DNA from: Actinospineispora eucalypti
GTDB taxonomy: Bacteria > Actinomycetota > Actinomycetes > Mycobacteriales > Pseudonocardiaceae
Reading direction: 5' to 3'
NCBI GenBank assembly: GCA_014208095.1
Contig: JACHMT010000001.1
Coordinates: 434,001-498,000 of the forward strand
Length of the DNA: 64,000 nucleotides
Numbering within the stretch: the first letter of the stretch is position 1; every line of letters starts with the position of its first letter. Below the pieces are notes generated by a model. That model was not told the origin of the DNA. It saw only the letters and a list, made by a program, of their open reading frames with translations, and made no database searches. The position numbers were made by a program, and so were the translations under genes. This document shows positions 46,166 through 53,985 of this stretch, piece by piece.

Positions 46166-47202
46166 TTTCGCGCCCCCGTGTTCGACGCGGCGTGCGCGCG
46201 CACGCCCTGTTCCACCAGCTGCTCGGCCAGCTCGTAGAGCGCGCCCAGCTCCACGCCGTCGATCACCTCGGGCAGGGTCAGCCGGGGCAGCGGCTCGGAC
46301 GGGCCCTCCGGCGGGCCGGCCTCCAGCCGGGCCAGCGCGGCGGCCTCGGCGCGCACCCGCATCGCGTGTTCCACCGTCTCGGCGATCAGCCCGTCCAGCT
46401 GGGCGTCGGTGAGCTCGATGTCGGCCGAGGCCAGCCCGGACCGCACCCGGGTGCGGTCGACCCGCCCGTCCGCCGCGCTGTCCACCGAGCGGGTGGGCAG
46501 CCGCCGCTCGTCCGCCCGGTTGACGATCACCGCGCCCGGCCGCAGCTCGGCCGCCTCCAGTTCGGCGACGGTCTCCAGCGACTCGGTGACCGGCAGGTCC
46601 TCCAGCGTGGTGACCAGGTGCACCGCCGTGTCGGAGGAATGCAGCAGCCGCACGACGCCTTCGCTCTGCCGGTGGATGGGGCCGGCCTTGGCCAGGTCGG
46701 CCATGGCCTTGGTCACGTCCAGGAAGGTGACCACCCGGCCGGTCGGCGGCGCGTCCAGCACAACCGCGTCATATAGATGACGGCCGTCCTTGCCGGTGCG
46801 CCCGACACACTCCTTCACCTTCCCGGTGAGCAGTACGTCGCGCAGGCCGGGGGCCAGCGTGGTGGCGAACTCGATGGCGCCCATCCGGCGCAGCGTGCGC
46901 CCGGCCATGCCCAGGTTGTAGAAGGTCTCGAAGTAGTCGAGCAGCGCTTCCTCGGCGTCGATGGCCAGCGCGCGGACCTCGCCGCCGCCGGGGGCCACCG
47001 CGATGCGCTGCTCGGCGTAGGGCAGCGGGCTGGTGTCGAACAGCTGGGCGATGCCCTGCCGTCCCTCCACCTCCACGAGAAGGGTGCGCGCGCCGCCGGT
47101 CGCCAGGGCCAGCGCCAGCGCGGCGGCGACCGTGGTCTTCCCCGTGCCACCCTTGCCGGTGACGACATGCAGGCGAGCGCGCGCGAGCTCATCGGGCCAC
47201 AT
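46162..47202 (-). CDS. ArsA-like ATPase, first of pair
   Basis: 346 residues. Walker [61 protein letters not shown]. It lacks the DPA switch of its partner, which suggests the two have different roles in a heterodimer. It is first in the operon. Its promoter is divergent from the DUF4177-RidA operon. Confidence 0.87.
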   Translation of the reverse strand: MWPDELARARLHVVTGKGGTGKTTVAAALALALATGGARTLLVEVEGRQGIAQLFDTSPLPYAEQRIAVAPGGGEVRALAIDAEEALLDYFETFYNLGMAGRTLRRMGAIEFATTLAPGLRDVLLTGKVKECVGRTGKDGRHLYDAVVLDAPPTGRVVTFLDVTKAMADLAKAGPIHRQSEGVVRLLHSSDTAVHLVTTLEDLPVTESLETVAELEAAELRPGAVIVNRADERRLPTRSVDSAADGRVDRTRVRSGLASADIELTDAQLDGLIAETVEHAMRVRAEAAALARLEAGPPEGPSEPLPRLTLPEVIDGVELGALYELAEQLVEQGVRAHAASNTGARK

Positions 47203-47262
47203 GGCTGTGCAGCCTACGTCGCGGTAGGTACGGCGGCCGGACAGCGCGCGTCCGCACGTGCT

Positions 47263-47349
47263 TGAGCCCGGGCTTGGCCCAACAGATGCAGATGCCTCGC
47301 GGAGCGGTCATCGACTCACGTGAGCCCGGGCTTGGCCCAACAGATACAG
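47263..47349. repeat. Duplicated promoter-like sequence
   Basis: TGAGCCCGGGCTTGGCCCAA followed by CAGAT(G/A)CAG occurs at 47263-47291 and 47321-47349 (29 bp, one mismatch, 58-bp period). The second copy provides TACAGT at 47345-47350 as a -10, 9 bp before the DUF4177 ATG. The first copy ends GATGCAG, a weaker -10, so it may be a regulator site or a former promoter. Confidence 0.55.
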
Positions 47350-47358
47350 TGACGAACC

Positions 47359-47532
47359 ATGAGCGCCTCGGTGACCGCGTGGGAGTACGCAACCGTGCCG
47401 TTGCTGACCCATGCCACCAAGCAAATCTTGGACCAGTGGGGCGGCGAAGGGTGGGAACTGGTGACCGTGTTGCCCGGCCCAACGGGTGAACAGCACGTCG
47501 CGTACCTCAAACGCCCGGCGGGGTCCGGCTGA
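47359..47532 (+). CDS. Small DUF4177 protein
   Basis: 57 residues (start MSASVTAWEYATVPLLTHAT). It carries the WEYATVPL...GGEGWELVTVLPG motif of DUF4177, a tiny beta-rich fold of unknown role. The stop overlaps the RidA ATG by one base (TGATG), so it is coupled. In mycobacteria a similar small ORF sits in this same place. Confidence 0.82.
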   Translation: MSASVTAWEYATVPLLTHATKQILDQWGGEGWELVTVLPGPTGEQHVAYLKRPAGSG

Positions 47533-48002
47533 TGTCGGCCCGCCAGCGACTGCGTGACCTGGGGATCGAGCTTCCCGGGGTGGTGCGGCCGGCCGGTGCG
47601 TACCTGCCCGCCGTGCGGACCGGGTCGCTGGTCTACACCGCCGGCCAGGTGCCCATCGTGGACGGCAAGGTGGCCGCGACCGGCAAGGTCGGCGGCGATG
47701 TTTCTGTCGAAGAGGCGGCCGACCTGGCGCGCATCTGCGCGCTGAACGCGCTGGCCGCCGTGCACGACCTGGTCGGCATCGACGCGGTGACCCGGGTGGT
47801 CAAGGTCACCGGATTCGTCGCGTCGGCGCCCGGTTTCGGCGGCCAGCCGAAGGTGGTGGACGGCGCCTCGGCGTTCCTCGGCGAGGTGTTCGGGGACGAC
47901 GGGCGGCACGCCCGCTCCGCCGTCGGGGTGGCCGAATTGCCGTTGAACGTGCCGGTCGAGGTGGAGATCATCGTCGAGGTCAACGGGGAGGTTGCCGGAT
48001 GA
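47532..48002 (+). CDS. RidA-family enamine/imine deaminase
   Basis: 156 residues. RLRDLGIELPGVVRPAGAY, GQVPIVDGKVAATGKVG and VTRVVKVTGFVASAPGF mark the YjgF/RidA family, which hydrolyses reactive enamines from amino-acid breakdown. The length is slightly above the usual 130. It overlaps the next gene by 4 bp. It is part of the conserved arsA-ridA block. Confidence 0.85.
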   Translation: MSARQRLRDLGIELPGVVRPAGAYLPAVRTGSLVYTAGQVPIVDGKVAATGKVGGDVSVEEAADLARICALNALAAVHDLVGIDAVTRVVKVTGFVASAPGFGGQPKVVDGASAFLGEVFGDDGRHARSAVGVAELPLNVPVEVEIIVEVNGEVAG

Positions 48003-48682
48003 GCGAACCGACTACGGCCATTACCGGTGCGGACCGCGCCTGCCACGATCTGCTGGTACGGCTGGCCGGTCGGCTGCCGGACCGGCTGGTCTGGCGGCTG
48101 CGCGACTGGCTCGCCGCCGGCGCGTACACCGCGCTGGTCCGCGCGCTGCCCAAGGCGCTGCTGCGGCACCGGATCGGGCTCACCGACGCCGAGCGCGAGC
48201 TGATGGAGGCCTGCCTGCCCCTGTGGGGCGCGCCGCGCCGCTCGCTGGACGCGGTGCTGCCGGCGGTGGAGGCTCCCGAGACCAAGGCGAACTTCCGCGC
48301 CGAGCTGAACCCCGGCGAGCCGTGCACCGACCTGCCCGGCCCCGGCGCCTGGCGGGACAGCGTGGACATGATGCTGGCCGCCGTGGTGCGCGGGCACCCC
48401 GGCGCGAAGGAACTGCGCCGCAGCTGGCGGATGGACGACGGCAAGCCGCAGCGGGTCGTGCTCGCGCACGTCACCAGCGACCTGCCCACGCTCACCGGCA
48501 CGCTGCAGCGGATGCTCCGCGCGCACGGTGACGTGACGCCGTGCGTCGAGGTGGTCGCGCCGCCGCTGGCGCTGCCCACGTACCACCGGCTGGCGCTGCG
48601 CGAGTCCGTCTCGCTGTGGCGCACGCCGGAGCGAGACCAGTCCGGCCGGGCCAGGCGCGACCCGGCCATGGCGGATGCTTGA
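47999..48682 (+). CDS. Conserved hypothetical downstream of RidA
   Basis: 227 residues. A basic N-terminus (VWRLRDWLAAGAYTALVRALPKALLRHRIGL) and helix LTDAERELMEACLPLWGAPRR give way to a mixed C-terminal half with LAALPTYHRLALRESVSLW-like segments. No motif identified. The mycobacterial operon has a NUDIX hydrolase here; this protein lacks the Nudix box, so it is not an obvious ortholog. Confidence 0.6.
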   Translation: MSEPTTAITGADRACHDLLVRLAGRLPDRLVWRLRDWLAAGAYTALVRALPKALLRHRIGLTDAERELMEACLPLWGAPRRSLDAVLPAVEAPETKANFRAELNPGEPCTDLPGPGAWRDSVDMMLAAVVRGHPGAKELRRSWRMDDGKPQRVVLAHVTSDLPTLTGTLQRMLRAHGDVTPCVEVVAPPLALPTYHRLALRESVSLWRTPERDQSGRARRDPAMADA

Positions 48683-48743
48683 ACGAGCGCTCCCGCGCGA
48701 CCGGGTGGGGACCCCGGAGGACTACCAAGGTGAAGGAGGCGAA

Positions 48744-49913
48744 GTGCTGGACGGCCAGGAAGACACCGACCTGACAGTCGAAACGCACAGCCTGCTGCTC
48801 TCACTCGCCGGCTTGCTCGATGACGAGCTGCTCGGCTGGTGCCGTGAGCTGGTGGCGGTCGGCGAGGGGGACTATGCGCTAGAACTGATCACCGGCACCG
48901 TGCAGGCGGACCGGCTGCGATTGCCCGAGGGCGCGCACGATGCGCTGCTGGGGATCGTCCGCCGGCGCCAGCTGCTCGGCCGGTCCGACACACTGCCACC
49001 GTCGGACTCGGCGCCGAGGATGCGCCACCGGTTCGTGGCCGACCCGGTCAGCGCGGGTTTCCCGCCGGTCGGTGAAGACCACTCACCGGAGCTGGCACTG
49101 CAGACCGTGCCGGCCCGCTTGCTGCGGGACTGCCAGCTGTTCGTGACCTGGCGGATCACGCCGGCGGGCGGCTCGCCCGGCCCGGTGCCGCACCCGGTGG
49201 TGCTGATCGAGACCCTCGAACTGGACGGCGCGGACGTGCTCGCGTACCAGGTCGGCGAGGTCCTCGCCCGGGCCGGCCTGTTCGCCTCGGTAGAGGTGTT
49301 CGCGGCCGGCATGGAGCTGACCGACTACCACCGCGCAGCCCTGGACGCGGCCCACCGGATCGAGTTCACCGGCCCTGACGGTGCTCCTTCCTCCGGGGCC
49401 GGTACCCCGGCGACAAGGTTTGCCGAGGTGAACCGCCCGGAACCACCGGCCGCCGGTCCTCAACCGGGTGACGTCAACCGGCGGGCTCCGGCCGCCGGCC
49501 CGAACGCCACCCGCGACGATGGCCGGCGGGCGCCCTTACACCCGGTAGACCGAGTAATCGCGGCGCGCGGCTCCGCCCAAACGCGGCGCCCGCACCCGGA
49601 GAACCCCAACGGCACCCTCGACTCGTCCGGCCTGAACTTCGACCGAGGCACCGCCGGCGGGCGGCGCACCGACCAACCCATGGGCTCGGACGACGCCGCC
49701 ACGAGGGCGCTCCCCTCGAGCGGCGCGCCCGGCGGGCCGCCGCCGGAGGGCGACGACCTGTCCGACGTGGAACAGCGCCTGCTCCGCCAGCTGCACGAGG
49801 AACTCGCCGCCCGGGAAGACGACCACCCGGCCGACGACGCCACCCGCGCCTTCCGCAGCAACGGCGGCCGCAAACGCCCCCGCCCGAACACCGGCCCCGA
49901 CCAGGCCAGCTAA
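48744..49913 (+). CDS. Conserved hypothetical with disordered C-terminus
   Basis: 389 residues from GTG 48744, preceded by a strong aaggaggcgaa (an upstream ATG at 48675 is less likely). Residues about 1-220 look folded (THSLLLSLAGLLDDELLGWC, RLLRDCQLFVTWRITPAGG, EVLARAGLFASVEVFAAGME). Residues about 225-389 are Pro/Gly/Ala/Arg-rich low complexity. Function unknown. It is last in the RidA operon and ends before a strong terminator. Confidence 0.6.
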   Translation: MLDGQEDTDLTVETHSLLLSLAGLLDDELLGWCRELVAVGEGDYALELITGTVQADRLRLPEGAHDALLGIVRRRQLLGRSDTLPPSDSAPRMRHRFVADPVSAGFPPVGEDHSPELALQTVPARLLRDCQLFVTWRITPAGGSPGPVPHPVVLIETLELDGADVLAYQVGEVLARAGLFASVEVFAAGMELTDYHRAALDAAHRIEFTGPDGAPSSGAGTPATRFAEVNRPEPPAAGPQPGDVNRRAPAAGPNATRDDGRRAPLHPVDRVIAARGSAQTRRPHPENPNGTLDSSGLNFDRGTAGGRRTDQPMGSDDAATRALPSSGAPGGPPPEGDDLSDVEQRLLRQLHEELAAREDDHPADDATRAFRSNGGRKRPRPNTGPDQAS

Positions 49914-49929
49914 CTCTGTTCTGACGCGA

Positions 49930-49965
49930 AAGTGCCCGGTAGATCACGTGATCTACCGGGCACTT
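49930..49965. terminator. Perfect 18-bp palindrome terminator
   Basis: AAGTGCCCGGTAGATCAC at 49930-49947 and its exact reverse complement at 49948-49965. It separates the RidA operon from the convergent tRNA-Gly and serves both. Confidence 0.85.
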
Positions 49966-49979
49966 TGCTGTCTCCGTGG

Positions 49980-50052
49980 AGCGGACGACGGGACTCGAAC
50001 CCGCGACCCTCACCTTGGCAAGGTGATGCGCTACCAACTGCGCTACGTCCGC
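49980..50052 (-). tRNA. tRNA-Gly(GCC)
   Basis: 73 nt. Acceptor GCGGACG/CGTCCGC; anticodon loop TTGCCAA in stem TCACC/GGTGA gives GCC. T-loop TTCGAGT. No encoded CCA. Confidence 0.93.
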
Positions 50053-50222
50053 ATATCGACCACCGGATAAACCGGCGGGGTCGCGTGTTGCACAGCTTAG
50101 CGGATGCCGCACCGGGGGCTGCGCGTTCCCCCGGTGGACCGGCAGTCGTACTGTGGCGGTCCGTCGTCGTTCGTTCACCCCGTGTCGCCGGCCGGCGCGG
50201 GATTGGTTAGATTTTGGCTGCT

Positions 50223-51980
50223 ATGTCGCTGGTCACCGCCGTTGCGCTGGGTTGCGTGTTGCTGGTCGCGGTCGCCTCGGGGGTAATCGGGTCGTTCGGG
50301 GTCCGGTTCGCCCGCAGTACGTCGGACTTCCTGGCCGCCTCGCGCACGGTCAGCACGACGACCAGCGCCGGCGCGATCTCCGCCGAGTACCTGTCGGCCG
50401 CCGCGTTCCTGGGCGTGGCCGGCCTGGTGCTGAAGGACGGAGCGGACGCGCTGTGGTACCCGGTGGTGTTCACCGCCGGGTACCTGATGCTGATGATCTT
50501 CGTGGTCGGTCCGTTGCGGCGCAGCGGGGCATACACGCTGCCGGACTTCGTCGAGCTGCGGTTGCGCAGCAAGACGGCCCAGCGGCTTTGCAGCTTCGTG
50601 GTCATGAACATCGGCTGGCTGCTGTTCACACCACAGTTGCAGGGCGCGGGGCTGGCGGTGGCCACGCTGGTGCCGGGCGTGCCGGCGTGGACCGGTTCGG
50701 TGCTCACCGGGGTGCTGGTGGTCGCGGTGGTGTTGTTCGGCGGGATGCGTTCGATCACCTTCGTACAGGCGTTCCAGTACTGGGTGAAGCTGACCGCGCT
50801 GGCGGTGCCGCTGCTGGTACTGGCCTCGGTGGCCGGGTTGGGCACGCTGAGCTACGACCGGCCCGCCCCGCCCCGCTTCACCGCCGACACCAGGCTGGCC
50901 GTGCACTCGGACGTGCGGCTGCAGGTGGTCGAGCCGGTCCGGCCGGTGGTGCACGGCGTGGTGGACGGACGGCCGGTGGACGGGACGATGACCTGGCTGC
51001 CCGGTGAACACACCGTGGCCGAGGGCAGCACGCTGTGGTTCCCGGCCGGCCGCGCGGTACCGGTCCCGGTCGGCTCGCCCGCGCGCGACGACGCCTGGCT
51101 GGTACCGGACACGGAAAATGGCGGCGTTCGGCTGCTTGCGCTCTACTCCGTGCTGGTCGCCGGGCTGTTCGGGGCAATGGGGCTGCCGAACATCATCATG
51201 CGCCTGTACGCGAGCGCCGACGTGAGCAGCGCCCGGCGCGCCGGGGTGGTGGTGCTGGCGCTGCTGGGCGGGCTCTTCCTGCTGCCCACCCTGCTCGGCG
51301 TGCTGGCCCGGGCATACGTGCCGCAGCTGCTGGTCAACGGCGACGGTGACGCGGCCGTGTTGTTGCTGCCCACCGCCGTGCTCGGTACCGGCCCGCTGGG
51401 CGCCGCGGTGACCGGGCTGGTCGCGGCGGGAGCCTGGGCGGCCTTCCTGGCCACCTCGTCCGGCCTGGCGGTGAGTATCGCCAGCGTGCTGGCGGCGAAC
51501 CCCACCCTGCTGCGCCGGAAGGGTTGGGGCGACTTCCGGCTGGCCACGGTGATCGCCGGGCTCGCCCCGCTCGCACTGGCCCTGGGCCTGCCCCGGCTGG
51601 ACTTCGTGGTCGGCGTGTCGGCGGCGCTCGCGGTGGCCGCGTCCACGTTCTGCCCGCTGCTGCTGCTCGGCATCTGGTGGCGCGGGCTCACCCTGCCCGG
51701 GGCCGTTGCCGGGCTGATCACCGGCGCGCTGGTCGCGGACCTGTCGCTGCTGTGCTCCGCGCTGGTCGCCGACCCGGCCGCGCGCACCATGCTGGAGCGA
51801 CCGGCCCTGTTCACCGTGCCGCTGGCGTTCGCGGTATTCATCCTGGTGAGCAAGCTGACCGCCGGCCAGGTGCCGCCGGACGTCGCCCGCACCATGTCCC
51901 GCATGCACCTCCCCGAACGCCTCTCCCTGCACCGCCCCGACCCGCACAACGAACCCGCCCCACCAGACCAGCGCTCATAA
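50223..51980 (+). CDS. Sodium/solute symporter (SSS), acetate-permease-like
   Basis: 585 residues with about 13 helices. Na+-site and family motifs include DFLAASRTVSTTTSAGAISAEYLSAA, LKDGADALWYPVVFTAGYL, GLFGAMGLPNIIMRLYAS and AAFLATSSGLAVSIASVLA. It is closest to ActP/MctC-type monocarboxylate symporters. A ~100-residue extracellular insert (about 217-305) is unusual. An in-frame TTG at 50214 is unlikely to be used. Confidence 0.85.
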   Translation: MSLVTAVALGCVLLVAVASGVIGSFGVRFARSTSDFLAASRTVSTTTSAGAISAEYLSAAAFLGVAGLVLKDGADALWYPVVFTAGYLMLMIFVVGPLRRSGAYTLPDFVELRLRSKTAQRLCSFVVMNIGWLLFTPQLQGAGLAVATLVPGVPAWTGSVLTGVLVVAVVLFGGMRSITFVQAFQYWVKLTALAVPLLVLASVAGLGTLSYDRPAPPRFTADTRLAVHSDVRLQVVEPVRPVVHGVVDGRPVDGTMTWLPGEHTVAEGSTLWFPAGRAVPVPVGSPARDDAWLVPDTENGGVRLLALYSVLVAGLFGAMGLPNIIMRLYASADVSSARRAGVVVLALLGGLFLLPTLLGVLARAYVPQLLVNGDGDAAVLLLPTAVLGTGPLGAAVTGLVAAGAWAAFLATSSGLAVSIASVLAANPTLLRRKGWGDFRLATVIAGLAPLALALGLPRLDFVVGVSAALAVAASTFCPLLLLGIWWRGLTLPGAVAGLITGALVADLSLLCSALVADPAARTMLERPALFTVPLAFAVFILVSKLTAGQVPPDVARTMSRMHLPERLSLHRPDPHNEPAPPDQRS

Positions 51981-52289
51981 CCGCTGGCTCCCGCCGGCGC
52001 TGGTGTCCCCGAGTTCGAGCACAATCTGGCCGTTGGCAAGCAGGAAGGCGCGGTTCACCTCGCCCGCCGAAGGGGTATCGGCGGGAGCCAGCCGGCTCCG
52101 CCGCCCCCAATCCGCCCAGTACAAACCCGGCTGAGTCGACGCGATCGCCAGCGACCGCACGACCTGGTAGAGAGCGCCGGGCTCGTCGTGGCACCGCACC
52201 CGGCTCACGGCCGTCGGCTGTGGACACCCACGTACAACGCGGTCGACGTAGGTGACAACTTCGTAGCAATCAGCGTCCTCGCCGGCCAT
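51975..52289 (-). CDS. Hypothetical protein, divergent from GntR
   Basis: 104 residues from ATG 52289. CYEVVTYVDRVVRGCPQPTA, ALYQVVRSLAIASTQPGLYW and ANGQIVLELGD suggest a small soluble fold, no family known. The 3' end overlaps the symporter stop by 6 bp. It is divergent from the GntR gene, with large inverted repeats between, so it may be part of the same accessory unit. Confidence 0.5.
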   Translation of the reverse strand: MAGEDADCYEVVTYVDRVVRGCPQPTAVSRVRCHDEPGALYQVVRSLAIASTQPGLYWADWGRRSRLAPADTPSAGEVNRAFLLANGQIVLELGDTSAGGSQRL

Positions 52290-52310
52290 CACGCACCCCC
52301 ATCGGCCGAA

Positions 52311-52369
52311 AATAGAGATGTTCCTATTGAACATCGCTCGCGCCCGTTCGTCAATAGAACTGTCTCTAT
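52311..52369. promoter_or_regulatory. Operator region of the GntR unit
   Basis: GATGTTC-CTATT-GAACATC (52317-52335) is a perfect 7-bp dyad. Around it, AATAGAGATGTTCCTATTGA (52311-52330) and TCAATAGAACTGTCTCTAT (52351-52369) form a larger inverted repeat with few mismatches. It is AT-rich compared with its flanks and lies between divergent genes, fitting GntR autorepression. Confidence 0.6.
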
Positions 52370-52427
52370 ATGGGTCATCCTGGTGTGGGGGGTTAGTAGA
52401 ACTAGAGTTATTAGCGGAGGTGGGGTG

Positions 52428-53189
52428 GTGACCGGCTACCGAGAGCTAGCAGCCGAGCTGCGCGACGCGATCGAACGCGGGCAGTACCCGCCTGGCGACA
52501 CGCTGCCCAAGCAGACCGAGCTTGCCGCCAGCCATGGCGTCCACCTCAACACCGTGCGCAAGGCGGTCGGTGTCTTGGAAGCCGAAGGACTGGTCACCGC
52601 CGTTCGACGCAAAGGAACCGTCGTTCGGCCTCGACCCCGGCTCAAGAGGCTGGGCATTGACCGGTACGCGAAGAGCAAGTGGAAGTTCGGGCTGGTCGCG
52701 TTCGCGGCTGACCGCGAAGCCTCCGGCCAGGCCTGGAAACGTGAGGACCAGACGAACACCGTTCGCAGGATCGAGGCGAACAACGAGATCGCGACGGCGC
52801 TGCGGGTCGAGGTCGGGTCGGCCGTGTACGAACGGGCAAGGCTGGTCAAACAGGACAACACGCCGACCCACACTCTGGTCAGCTACTACCGGCCGGAGCA
52901 TGTGGAGGACACACCGATCGTGGACCCCCAACCGGGCACCGCCACGCCAGGCGGTGGTTTCGCGGTGCTCACGCTGCAAGGCCTGGAACCCGATCACATG
53001 ACCGAGACGATCCATTCCCGGATGCCTACCCCACAGGAAGCCGACGAACTTCAACTCCCCGCCGGCGAGCCGGTCATGGTGCTGCACCGAACGACCTACA
53101 CCGCCAACGACACACCCGTCGAGTTCGCCCGTGGGGTCCATCGAGCGAGCCGCTTCTCCTGGACCTACGAGTTCAAACTGCCCGACTGA
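52428..53189 (+). CDS. GntR-family regulator (HutC/UTRA type)
   Basis: 253 residues from GTG. HTH: YRELAAELRDAIERGQYPPGDTLPKQTELAASHGVHLNTVRKAV. UTRA effector domain (about 95-245; YERARLVKQDNTPTHTLVSY, MVLHRTTYTANDTPVEFARG). Similar regulators (KorSA-like) control genes on pSAM2-type elements, so this may be a remnant. It is 20 bp upstream of the YdcF-like gene. Confidence 0.85.
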   Translation: MTGYRELAAELRDAIERGQYPPGDTLPKQTELAASHGVHLNTVRKAVGVLEAEGLVTAVRRKGTVVRPRPRLKRLGIDRYAKSKWKFGLVAFAADREASGQAWKREDQTNTVRRIEANNEIATALRVEVGSAVYERARLVKQDNTPTHTLVSYYRPEHVEDTPIVDPQPGTATPGGGFAVLTLQGLEPDHMTETIHSRMPTPQEADELQLPAGEPVMVLHRTTYTANDTPVEFARGVHRASRFSWTYEFKLPD

Positions 53190-53209
53190 CAGAAGAGCCA
53201 AACCACGCG

Positions 53210-53878
53210 ATGACCGCCGCAGCCGCGATTCCGCCCGCGCTCGTGGACGACGTGCAGACCCTTTGGGACTACCACGACATGCACCATGCCCTAACGCCAA
53301 CCGACGTCGGAATCGGCCTCGGCAGCCACGACCTCGGCGTGGCCACCCACACCGCCGAGCTCTACCTCGCGGGCCTGTTCCCCCGAGTGCTGTTCACCGG
53401 CGCCAACGCACCGAGCACCCTCGCCCGTTTCCCCCGAGGCGAAGCCGTGCACTACCGCGAGCACGCCCTCACCCTCGGCGTCCCCGATGAAGCGATCCTG
53501 GTCGAGCCCAAGGCCACGAACACCGGCCAGAACATCGAGTTCTCCCGCTCGGTGCTCCAGGACGCCGGCGTGAACCCACACGCCGTCACGCTGATCTCCC
53601 GCCCCTACCAACAGCGCCGCGCCTACGCCACCTGCCGCAAGGCATGGCCCGAGGTCGAGGTCATCTGCGCCGCCCAACGCCTCCCACTCGTCCAGTATGT
53701 AGCCGGGATCGGCGACGCCGACCGAGTCATCAACATGCTGGTCGGCGACACCCAACGAATCACCGTCCACGCCGAACAAGGATTCGCCATCCACCAGGAT
53801 ATCCCCGACCACGTCACCGTCGCGTACCAGCGCCTGATCGAGGCCGGCTATACCTCACGCCTACTACCACCCGTATGA
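53210..53878 (+). CDS. YdcF-like (DUF218) protein
   Basis: 222 residues. VGIGLGSHDLGVATHTAELY, RVLFTGANAPSTLARFPRGEA and ILVEPKATNTGQNIEFSRSVL are the DUF218/YdcF motifs (SAM- or nucleotide-binding Rossmann-like fold). There is no membrane segment, unlike many DUF218 proteins. It is co-transcribed with the GntR gene. Function unknown. Confidence 0.8.
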   Translation: MTAAAAIPPALVDDVQTLWDYHDMHHALTPTDVGIGLGSHDLGVATHTAELYLAGLFPRVLFTGANAPSTLARFPRGEAVHYREHALTLGVPDEAILVEPKATNTGQNIEFSRSVLQDAGVNPHAVTLISRPYQQRRAYATCRKAWPEVEVICAAQRLPLVQYVAGIGDADRVINMLVGDTQRITVHAEQGFAIHQDIPDHVTVAYQRLIEAGYTSRLLPPV

Positions 53879-53955
53879 AACGCAGGGCTCGTACTACTCG
53901 GTACGGAGATCACCCAGCGTTGATTCGGCGCATAGGCCGCGCCCTGTGGGAATAA
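53875..53955 (+). CDS. Possible 26-residue coupled small ORF
   Basis: The ATG overlaps the YdcF stop (ATGA) and encodes MKRRARTTRYGDHPALIRRI and six more residues before TAA. It is basic. Coupling suggests it could be translated, but there is no other support. Confidence 0.3.
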   Translation: MKRRARTTRYGDHPALIRRIGRALWE

Positions 53956-53985
53956 CTCCAACAACTCCCTATGTGACACAGTTAC

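Noticed and set aside
45005..47202. Arsenic resistance operon
   Set aside because: The twin ATPases are ArsA-like, but there is no ArsB, ArsR or ArsD nearby and the gene order is the whiB4 neighbourhood; the ArsC-like gene at 7950-8297 is far away.
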